Below are positions 58,701 through 64,000 of a DNA stretch of 64,000 nt, one piece after another; the stretch's first letter is position 1; each line of letters begins with the position of its first letter. The position numbers and the translations under genes were made by a program. Source of the DNA: Hippasteria phrygiana (Eukaryota > Echinodermata > Asteroidea > Valvatida > Goniasteridae); the NCBI GenBank assembly GCA_037893225.1, contig JAZGUH010000058.1, positions 1,054,001 through 1,118,000 of the forward strand. Direction: 5' to 3'. The notes below the pieces were generated by a model that searched no databases, was not told the DNA's origin, and worked only from the letters and a program-made list of their open reading frames with translations.

Positions 58701-61700
58701 AGCGATTTTGCTGCTCATGGGAGTAGACAGACGACCCAATTATGACATGTACTGGACAACTGAATGGACAATTCAGGCGCCAGGAATCAAATCCATCATG
58801 TCCCGTGATCGTTTCTACGGCATATTACAGATGCTTCACTGCACCGACAATGCGCAACTTACCCAAGCCGGAGATCCAAATCATGACCGCCGTGGGAAAA
58901 TCAACGAGATTATGGATTTATTGGTTCGGAATTGGAAATCTGGATACTATCCTGACAGAGAAATTGCCATTGATGAAACAATAATTCCGTTCAAGGGGCG
59001 GACAGGCATGAAGGTGTACAAACCGAATAAGCCGCACAAGTGGGGCCTCAATTGTTGGAATGTGGCAGAGTCACACACGGGTTATATCTGGAATACCGAA
59101 CTCTACCAGGGGAAAAGAAACAACCAGACTGAAGTTGGCATGTACAAAGCTTTGGTAATTTGTATGTGCCAGCCATTATTTGATAGAGGCCATCATATAT
59201 ACATGGACAACCTGTTCTCTTCGCCGGAATTGTACATTGAACTTGTAGCACACCAAATTGGAGCATGCGGTACACTGCGTGTCAATCGCATTGGTACGCC
59301 GGATGCCATCAAGGCTACAAAAATGAAGAAAGGGGACGACCTACGCTCTGTTCGTGATGGGGAGCTCTTGTTTCTGTCGTGGTACGACAAGAGGCAGGTC
59401 AACGTCATAACATCCGTGCACAATGCTTCAACATTCCCCAAAAATGTTCGAGCACGAGGACAAAATGAGCCACGTAACGTTGACAAGCCAGTGGCTATTG
59501 AATGCTACACTAAATACATGGGGGGTGTAGATCGTGCAGATCAAGGCATGTGGTATATGCTGAACATACACAAAACACTAAAATGGTGGAAGAAAGTGTT
59601 TGTATATCTTCTTGAGGTAAGCTATGTAAATAGCTGGATTGTGTGGAAAGCCCTCCATCCTGGAATGCGCCAAAAAAGGGAGCAATTCCGCTTTGCAATC
59701 GTGCATGCCCTATTGGATGGCTACTTGAAATCGGATACTCGGCCTGGACGAATATCAACAGACCAGCCTAGAAGGCTCACAGAGCGCCACTTCCCAACAA
59801 CGGTAAACGCACAAACAGCAGCTGGGCGTCCCTCAAGACCGGATTGCGTTGTATGTTCCAATCGGAAAGTGAAGCGCCATCAAACTGAATTTGCTTGTGA
59901 ACAGTGTGAACTACCTATGTGCCCCGTCCCGTGTTTCCGCAGATATCACACACTCATTGATTACAAGACAAACTGCGCACTAGGCTACCACAAATAATCT
60001 TTGAGAACAGTCGAACATTGAACACTGTTATATTTGATCTTTCTTTTATTCAAATGCATTGAATTGTTTGAGAAAGCATCATCACTATGTACTGCATGTA
60101 AAACAAACCAAAATACATGTACATGTATAATTCTTCAAGTTTTCGCTAGTGCACATGCTAACAAATGACCACCTAAAAATTATGAACCAAGTCTCCATAT
60201 TTATTTGAAGTACATGTGGTCTACAGAAAACCCAAAATAATGTACAAAAAAATGAATAGAAAGTACATGTTTATTGTTTGGAAAGTACAACGATCGAAGG
60301 TGTTTACACACGTGTGTGTGTGTACAATTATACAGTGTACTGTGTAACTGTATACAAACGTATGTACACACAGACCACTTTTTTGATAAAAAAAAACCTT
60401 GCAATTTGAAAATGTGTATTTTCTAAATTACGCATCTAAAATTAATTCTGTTTGCACTACCTGGTTGGAAATATTGTACTCTACAATAGTCTTATTTTGC
60501 AATTTGCAATTTGCAATAAAACAACTCCTTCACACAGAAAAACGCTTTTGAGTTCAAGCATGTATATTTTTAAGATTGTACAAAAAGAATCCAGCGGGCA
60601 GGGAATAGTGTGTGTAGGGATTGGTAGCATGCAGAGGGTTAATAGAAAAAGGAAAACAATCTTGGGGGCAGTTATCCATTCACTCACCCACTGTCTGCCA
60701 TCTTGGTAAGTATCCTTTGCACACAACATCCACAGAAGGGATGCTTGGTATGCCATCCATATTACGCACCCCAAACGTTCAACAGTGAAGACATGCGGGA
60801 ATGGCACATCTGCCAGGCTGGACCATATCCGGTCCAATGTGAAACCTCTTTAATATCCTTTTGTCTCCACTTTGTCGGCAGTGACGAGTTGAAAGAAGCC
60901 TGGCGCATCTTCACACCCGTCTTGAAGCAGATAGAAGACAGCAAACCCAAACCTAAACCTATCAACTATGTCTTTGGCAGGTAAGGTGCATAGTACTGTG
61001 AAGGATGGGAAACAGAAAATTTAAGAGGGATTTAAAGAATCCAGTCAAAAGATGAAATTTGCGTTGGTGTTGATGTAAATTAGAAGAGATTTTTGCACTT
61101 TTGCAGTGTAGTTTATGAAGCACTGTATGCTCAGTGCCCTTCAAGAGCCTGTGGGAAAGAATTATTATACTCGGATGGGACTCGAACCCACGACCTCCTA
61201 CTTATTAGTGCAGATGTCTTAACCACTCAACCACCGAGCTTGCCGGGGTCGGCTGGCCGAATCGAATCCAATGTAGGAGCGTGTACTGCGCAATCAGTGA
61301 GATGGAATTTACGCCGGGTTTGGAATAAATTAGATTTTCCCGACATAGTTCATGAAGCACTGCATGCTCTCTGTTCTCTGAGAGGGGGAAAAAATCCACT
61401 ACAGAATCCACTAGAGAATCCACTTCATTATTTTTAAAGGTTTCAGTTCAGTGTAACGAACCCGTCACAGACTGTCGGTCTTTAGTTAGAGTTTAAGTTC
61501 TAAGTCATGTAGGATGAGTCTGGTTTATGGTGTGCATCTTGGTCTTCCCATGGTTCCTCTGATGGCTTCTTCTGGTTTTTTTTTTACCCCTAACAGAGGA
61601 CTGTTTGCCAGTTGAGGACCTTTTGTCCTCTTATGTCATTTGTTTGTTCCTTGTCCTTGCTCTGCACGATAGGCAAACAGACACCCACACACAAAAACTT

Positions 61701-62343
61701 AGCACTGTTTTTCAAATTCTAGAATTCTGTTTTGTTTTTTCATTCTAGCTGTATTACGTCTAGGTGGAGGATTTTAGGTAATAGTGTCACAGAAATGATT
61801 TGTTGAATGAGTTAATTAAAAACAGGAATATTAGGCATTTAGCTGTTAATTTTTGCCATCGATTTTAAGTTGCGGTCCGAGTCCTTGGGTTTTGTTATCG
61901 TCTCAATTAATAAATTTTTTGATAATCACTAGTCACCTAAGTACTGATTATTAATAGCTTTTTGTTCCCACAAAAATTGTCAAATATAAATAATGGGAGA
62001 CTTTTTGGGATGCGTGGTGGCAGCAGACATACTGGTCCTTTTCCAATATTCTCACCAGTCGTGCGCATGCTCAGAACCATGTGCACATGCTCAGAACTAG
62101 CCACTAGCATCTCAAAAGTCTCTCATTCAATATAAATAGTTTTTTCACATCATTTGGCTAAAAAAAACGGCATGTGCTAGCTGTCACCAGTGATTAAACT
62201 TAACTATCCAATTGGCGGATATTGAATTTTTGGATTATTTGTTATTAATTCACAGTCGAGGTCCCCCAGAGGCAGACCAGCTTCTTGAGAAGAACAACTT
62301 CAGATTCACTGGAACCTACACCTGGACCAACCCCAACCTGTAG
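37620..62343 (+). CDS. G6PD: glucose-6-phosphate dehydrogenase, complete 13-exon gene
   Basis: G6PD oxidises glucose 6-phosphate to 6-phosphogluconolactone and reduces NADP+ in the cytosol, the entry step of the oxidative pentose-phosphate pathway. The exons are 37620-37643, 46785-46865, 48385-48422, 49165-49273, 50156-50373, 50590-50748, 51700-51825, 52546-52639, 55448-55634, 57027-57262, 57611-57687, 60882-60980 and 62256-62343. All use GT-AG and keep frame, giving 1536 nt (511 residues; the human enzyme has 515). The cofactor motif GASGDLAKKK is at 33-42. EKPFGRD is at 165-171. The active site RIDHYLGKE has D195 and K200, and the catalytic base is H258 in QNHLFQ. The structural-NADP region and the C-terminal YTWTNPNL are present. 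Only the first eight residues are exon-1 specific and least certain. No breaks were seen, so the gene should be functional. Introns are large and transposon-rich. Confidence 0.97.
37739..37812 (-). repeat. family F MITE, copy 2
   Basis: AAAACCCTAACAG to GGGAGTTAGGGTTAA; inverted relative to 21631-21700. Confidence 0.6.
37985..38216. repeat. GGGGGTTTG/CCCCCACA-ended repeat
   Basis: GATGTGGGGGTTGTCAC at the left resembles the inverse of the right end (AAACCCCCACATAAGAC). CAAAATCCCC recurs internally. Boundaries are approximate. Confidence 0.4.
40699..40790. repeat. poly-G run, GGGTAGGCG repeat and (GGCA)n
   Basis: A G run of about 23, then three GGGTAGGCG-like units, then about seven GGCA units. 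Confidence 0.9.
41725..41787 (+). repeat. family F MITE, copy 3
   Basis: TTAGCCCTAACCCCC to GGGTTAG, the ends mutated from TTAA. Confidence 0.6.
42172..42243 (+). repeat. family F MITE, copy 4
   Basis: TTAACCCTAACCCCC to GGTTAA, close to copy 1. Confidence 0.65.
42940..44105. mobile_element. 1.17-kb TIR element with a spaced GGGACACC motif
   Basis: TGGGTCATTCCATGAAG and TTGAGACACA at the left face TGTCTCAATTTCATGG then AATAACCCA at the right. GGGACAC occurs at 43152, 43330, 43504, 43674 and 43896, in three cases between GTAAC and GTTAC words. No transposase ORF is recognised (longest open frame 94 codons). The superfamily is unknown to me. Confidence 0.7.
45470..45552. repeat. short inverted repeat upstream of the DUF3504-like piece
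   Basis: TTGGTTCCCGGTCCC and GGGACCGGGAACCA face each other across about 45 bp. Confidence 0.55.
45572..45857 (+). CDS. DUF3504/Crypton-related small gene or fragment
   Basis: The main exon (from 45643) reads [51 protein letters not shown] and [17 protein letters not shown], then a stop. The L..FL.RFYA......YTK.S...I pattern is the N-terminal part of the Crypton-derived DUF3504/KIAA1958-type domain; compare the antisense relic at 53825-54735. ATGGCGGACG at 45572-45581 is followed by a good donor (GTACGT). Joining it to 45643 (acceptor CTCGTAG) keeps frame as MADGNADAAK. That intron would be only 61 bp with a weak acceptor; the better acceptor at 45618 leads to a stop. The catalytic half is missing. 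The end overlaps an inverted repeat with 45286-45315. It could be an expressed truncated gene or a transposon scrap. Confidence 0.4.
45884..46004. repeat. 121-bp palindromic MITE
   Basis: TGCAATAGTAAGAATAATTTC is mirrored at the right end. The centre carries CTCGGCTTCGCCTCG. The arms are about 50 bp with some mismatches. Confidence 0.75.
46785..46865 (+). CDS. G6PD: G6PD exon 2
   Basis: Residues 9-35, ending HIFVILGAS, the first strand of the Rossmann fold. The acceptor is ACACAG; the donor is TCG|GTCAGT, phase 0. Confidence 0.95.
46866..48384 (+). other. G6PD intron 2
   Basis: Contains an imperfect CATTC tandem near 46880-46905 and the tRNA-like block at 47312-47385; otherwise unremarkable. 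Confidence 0.8.
47312..47385 (-). repeat. tRNA-derived repeat
   Basis: On the minus strand GGTGGAGTGGTCAAGAGC (A-box-like) and GGTTCGAGTCCC (B box). The same arrangement is at 61150-61245. Acceptor pairing is short, so a functional tRNA is unlikely. Confidence 0.55.
48385..48422 (+). CDS. G6PD: G6PD exon 3
   Basis: Residues 36-47 plus two bases, [12 protein letters not shown], completing the GASGDLA cofactor loop. Donor ATG|GTGAGT, phase 2. Confidence 0.95.
48758..49055. repeat. degenerate hAT-like MITE
   Basis: Spaced TCATGGAAAGTCAT and CCTGGAAAGTCAT words and a GGGAACCCCGAC end resemble 36879-37191. Diverged; boundaries approximate. Confidence 0.4.
49165..49273 (+). CDS. G6PD: G6PD exon 4
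   Basis: Residues 48-84, [15 protein letters not shown] to SEYLK. It includes the FVGFARS strand. Donor AAG|GTACAA, phase 0. Confidence 0.95.
49325..49690 (-). repeat. full-length tRNA-headed SINE
   Basis: Read leftwards: a tRNA-like head near 49685-49610 with a B box (GGTTCGAAAAC, one base off), a body with CCTTGAGCAAGGCACTTTG and CCAGGAGTAAATTGGGTACC, and a tail with GCGCTGTGATATAG ending in TTATTATTATT. The fragments at 3291-3345 and 9757-10020 belong to it. Confidence 0.75.
50156..50373 (+). CDS. G6PD: G6PD exon 5
   Basis: Residues 85-156 plus two bases, with [13 protein letters not shown], the conserved sheet before the substrate loop. Donor GCAA|GTAAGT, phase 2. Confidence 0.95.
50590..50748 (+). 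CDS. G6PD: G6PD exon 6
   Basis: Residues 157-209 plus two bases. It carries [15 protein letters not shown] and the catalytic signature [15 protein letters not shown] (D195, K200 bind glucose 6-phosphate). Donor TCAG|GTTGGT. Confidence 0.97.
50749..51699 (+). other. G6PD intron 6
   Basis: Includes a fragment near 51369-51432 (CAGCCGTAGCCAAGTAATTC, then GCACGGCCTTAA) related to 25715-25745 and 26277-26300; otherwise nothing recognised. Confidence 0.6.
51700..51825 (+). CDS. G6PD: G6PD exon 7
   Basis: Residues 210-251 plus two bases: [19 protein letters not shown] to [11 protein letters not shown]. Acceptor GACAG, donor CCG|GTAAGA. Confidence 0.96.
51826..52545 (+). other. G6PD intron 7
   Basis: An 89-codon ORF at 51952-52221 has no family resemblance; otherwise nothing recognised. 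Confidence 0.6.
52546..52639 (+). CDS. G6PD: G6PD exon 8
   Basis: Residues 252-283: [19 protein letters not shown] to MRDEK. H258 is the catalytic base. The donor AAG|GTTGGC is weaker than the others. Confidence 0.95.
52640..55447 (+). other. G6PD intron 8
   Basis: 2.8 kb with a C run near 53060 and the antisense Crypton/DUF3504 relic at 53825-54735. Confidence 0.7.
53825..54735 (-). pseudogene. Crypton/DUF3504 tyrosine-recombinase relic
   Basis: Reading leftwards: [14 protein letters not shown] and [15 protein letters not shown] (N-terminal domain), then [42 protein letters not shown], and [13 protein letters not shown], matching Crypton-derived DUF3504 proteins in order. A stop follows KLHPNCKFL, then RIYTNH. 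There a small deletion removes the catalytic arginine position and shifts frame. The next frame reads [16 protein letters not shown] and [14 protein letters not shown], which keeps the recombinase histidine and tyrosine motif. The relic therefore has at least one stop and one frameshift. It lies antisense in G6PD intron 8. Active Cryptons integrate by a tyrosine recombinase; this copy cannot. Confidence 0.75.
55448..55634 (+). CDS. G6PD: G6PD exon 9
   Basis: Residues 284-345 plus one base: [29 protein letters not shown] and NNERWDG, part of the beta-plus-alpha domain and dimer interface. Donor ATG|GTGAGT, phase 1. The 14-mer array starts 48 bp downstream. Confidence 0.97.
55683..56362 (+). 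repeat. 14-bp tandem array, about 48 units
   Basis: The unit is GTTTGGCGGCCCCG. About 33 units of that type (the first few diverged) are followed from about 56147 by 15 units in which CCCC is CCAC. 14 is not a multiple of 3 and the unit has no stop in any frame, so six overlapping ORFs of 227-256 codons arise; none is a real gene. Confidence 0.98.
56363..57026 (+). other. remainder of G6PD intron 9
   Basis: No repeat or exon recognised between the tandem array and exon 10. Confidence 0.5.
57027..57262 (+). CDS. G6PD: G6PD exon 10
   Basis: Residues 346-424: [38 protein letters not shown] and [11 protein letters not shown], which include structural-NADP contacts. Donor AAA|GTAATT, phase 0. 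Confidence 0.97.
57263..57610 (+). other. G6PD intron 10
   Basis: 348 bp with C-rich patches near 57415-57445; nothing else recognised. Confidence 0.7.
57611..57687 (+). CDS. G6PD: G6PD exon 11
   Basis: Residues 425-449 plus two bases: [18 protein letters not shown] then SQIHFVR. Acceptor GTGTAG, donor GCAG|GTGAGC. Confidence 0.97.
58221..59997 (+). CDS. piggyBac transposase, one frameshift near the N-terminus
   Basis: The natural start is ATG 58221 in good context (AACCATGG): [17 protein letters not shown], acidic, with a GGVQ repeat, typical of piggyBac N-termini. That frame stops at 58508. The catalytic part is in the +1 frame, open from 58252 to 59997, so one frame change lies between about 58390 and 58508, probably at the GGAGGGGTCCAA repeat or the GGCGGCGATGATGAT run. 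Numbered from 58252, the DDD triad is D241 ([13 protein letters not shown]), D319 (IYMDNLFSS) and D427 (GGVDRADQ). The first spacing (78) equals that of the Trichoplusia enzyme; the second is 108 versus 101. The C-terminal cysteine-rich finger is intact ([22 protein letters not shown]). The enzyme cuts and pastes at TTAA in the nucleus. Sequencing error could explain the frameshift. Confidence 0.93.
59998..60638 (+). other. piggyBac 3' region
   Basis: AT-rich, with CAATAAAA near 60514 as a possible polyadenylation signal, TGCAATT triplets before it, and the right terminal repeat at 60625-60638. Confidence 0.6.
60882..60980 (+). CDS. G6PD: G6PD exon 12
   Basis: Residues 450-482 plus two bases: [19 protein letters not shown] then KPINYVFGS across the junction. 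Donor GCAG|GTAAGG. Confidence 0.96.
60981..62255 (+). other. G6PD intron 12
   Basis: 1.3 kb; contains the tRNA-like repeat at 61150-61245 and otherwise nothing recognised. Confidence 0.7.
61150..61245 (-). repeat. tRNA-derived repeat (Ser/Leu-like)
   Basis: On the minus strand GGTTGAGTGGTTAAGACATC (A box) and GGTTCGAGTCCC (B box), with a CTCGG/CCGAG stem of five pairs. The loop lacks a clean anticodon arm, so it is more likely a SINE head than a tRNA gene. Confidence 0.55.
62256..62343 (+). CDS. G6PD: G6PD exon 13 and stop
   Basis: Residues 483-511: [18 protein letters not shown] then [10 protein letters not shown] and TAG. The human end is similar (FQYEGTYKWVNPHKL). Confidence 0.97.
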
Positions 62344-62880
62344 AATGGCTGCCTGAAGTAGATAAGCTCCTAAAGCAACCCATTCCACACTAGATGATGG
62401 CCCCATTCCCTATTTTAGGTTGGCTTTTATACCTGAACGCAAATAATTCTATCATATATTTTGAAGGCCATCAAATACATTGAAGGATTGTCTATTTCAT
62501 CTAATGAGCCAGTCCGTTTAATTTTAAGGCTAGCCTTTTTACTAAAATGGAAGCCATGTAAAGGTAGCCATTTCAACTAAAAAGCCAGCCATTTCTCCTA
62601 TAATAGCTGGCCATTTGACATCAGATGCTGTCCACTTGGCCGGCAGTTTTTGAGGCCAGCCAATTCAGCTTTAAAGCCAGTCATTTCACTCCAGACACTG
62701 GCGGTTTAACTCTAAAAAGTGGGCCATTTTGCCTCGGGTGCCCACGCACCTACTCTCCAAAGCCAGTCATCATTTTCATGTTAACAACTAGCTGGTCACT
62801 GCACCCTAGCCATCTGTTATATATTTGCAGCTGTGTAGATTCCATCTGATTTATCATTAATTTGTGTTGATTTTCACAAA
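62344..62880 (+). other. G6PD 3' UTR region with degenerate GCCAG repeat
   Basis: About eight loose copies of a 25-30 base unit with GCCAGYCATTT occur at 62505-62735. No canonical AATAAA is seen before 62880, so the transcript end is uncertain. Confidence 0.5.
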
Positions 62881-64000
62881 TGCAATTTCATAATGAAGAG
62901 ATCAGTCAAGTACTATGGCGTCATTTTACTCAGAAATTTTTTTTTTATCTCATTCCAAATCAAGTGTACATGTACGTATAGTTTACCAGTCGTAATATTT
63001 TGTTCAGCAGCTTTAATGTACCTCTGGTTCTCAGCTGTCTTCAAGAAATGTATATATAACTTTGTGTTTAACGGTGGTGATATCTCCAGTGCATGAAGGG
63101 CTCGGATGAAACGTAGTGTTCTAGTACCCGTACTTGAGAGAATTTGTCTGGACATGTTCTAAATACACTTGTCTACAACCGAAGGCTTCTAGTACTTGTA
63201 ACTGTACCCATACTTGAATACAATTTGCCAATGGGTCCCCCCAAAGAACCAAATACCACTTTTAGAGTTACCCAACCTTGTAAAGATTAACTTTCTACTA
63301 TCAGCATCTCCCAGAAAGCTCTGTGCTACAGAATGCAGAAGAAAGAATTCCAGGCGTTTTCAGTATTCCTGCTTTTCAAATTTTTTTCTTGAAATTCCTA
63401 GTTTTTTCTACTTTTTTGTCCCATAACTGCAAAAAATGAAATCCCATTGAATATTGTACGTAACAGTGTACACACTGTCATAAAAATCCTGCAATGAGGG
63501 GCTTGGTTGCAGGAGTACTGCAACTTTACTTCAAAGAGCTTAGTTGAGGATGGAGCCAGAAGTGTTGTGAGTACAGAACATGCCAAATGAGGCTTGTGAT
63601 GCTGCAGACATGGGTGAGTGTCAACAAAAACTACTCCGCAAAGTCCTACTTTTATCATGATTTTGTCCTCAAGTCCTACTTTTGTCCCGTTTTAAAAATG
63701 TTAATCCTATTTTTTCACCTGAAAGCCTGGAATTCAGATTTTGAAATGTTATGATGGAGCATACCCCAAGACTCCCTTGGATGTCATACACAGAAATACA
63801 TCATTAAAAATGTCATCAATGGGCTGTCAAGCCATAAGAATATATTATTCTGTAAGTGCCCTTTTAATAGGAAGTTTAAATTGACAAGACTTGGTTGAGT
63901 GGGCTGTTGCGGTAGAATCATATGAATGCAGCTTTTGAAAAATTGTCTAATCATATCAAGGGGTAACTCAACACAGTGTGCAAAATCTAATAATTTACTG
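62881..64000. other. downstream of G6PD; no gene recognised
   Basis: Short ORFs only, on both strands. I see no exon with flanking splice sites. Confidence 0.4.

Larger units (their letters stand above)
57952..60638 (+). mobile_element. piggyBac element with both ends, in G6PD intron 11
   Basis: 2687 bp. TTAA flanks each side (57948-57951 and 60639-60642). The terminal repeats are CCCTTTGCATGCTA and the inverse of CCCTCTGCATGCTA, one mismatch in 14. Two 18-bp near-palindromes (GGGCGTAAATTTGCGCCC at 57967, GGGCGCAAATTAGCGCCC at 58010) lie just inside the left end and are likely transposase-binding sites. The transposase reads in the same sense as G6PD. All features of an autonomous piggyBac copy are present except an uninterrupted N-terminus. 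Confidence 0.95.

Noticed and set aside
61150..61245. Possible tRNA-Ser or tRNA-Leu gene
   Set aside because: Only a five-pair acceptor stem and no clean anticodon arm; a related copy at 47312 suggests a SINE head.

Overview
The window looks like nuclear DNA of a marine invertebrate deuterostome, most likely an echinoderm or hemichordate. The basis is a spliced gene with GT-AG introns, introns dense in TACATGTA and TAGGCCTA words, tRNA-derived SINEs, and many small TIR elements. There are no operons, ribosome binding sites or CRISPR arrays. The species assignment is inference.

Layout. 469-612 (minus) is a secretory first exon resembling CRELD, running off the left edge. 0.9-12 kb is a repeat field: MITEs, SINE pieces, a 720-bp fold-back, and an 870-bp near-palindrome interrupted by a second element. 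12.2-13.6 kb (minus) holds a decayed two-pore potassium channel next to a 440-bp GACAAACA-type repeat. 14.7-19.1 kb is a hAT-like element carrying a nested TTAA-flanked, THAP-bearing Kolobok-like element. 20.9 kb (plus) has a candidate first exon for a protein starting MGNSAS. 22.6 kb (minus) has a THAP-like zinc-finger fragment. 23.6-37.2 kb is almost entirely transposon-derived, with several elements inserted into one another.

37,620-62,343 (plus) is a complete glucose-6-phosphate dehydrogenase gene. Thirteen exons join without a break into a 511-residue protein with the cofactor motif GASGDLA and the active-site motif RIDHYLGKE. Its introns host a TIR element with a GGGACACC motif spaced about 175 bp, a short gene-like piece related to Crypton-derived (DUF3504) proteins, an antisense Crypton/DUF3504 tyrosine-recombinase relic, a 680-bp 14-mer tandem array, and a piggyBac element with both ends, TTAA duplications and a nearly intact transposase.

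The unifying theme is mobile DNA. At least five unrelated families are flanked by TTAA, and two insertions can be checked against uninterrupted copies of their targets inside the same window. G6PD (the oxidative pentose-phosphate entry step) is the only gene that is clearly whole. I found no novel multi-gene system; the most unusual items are the nested TTAA insertions, the periodic-motif transposon, the CRE-bearing MITE upstream of both candidate first exons, and the 14-mer array.
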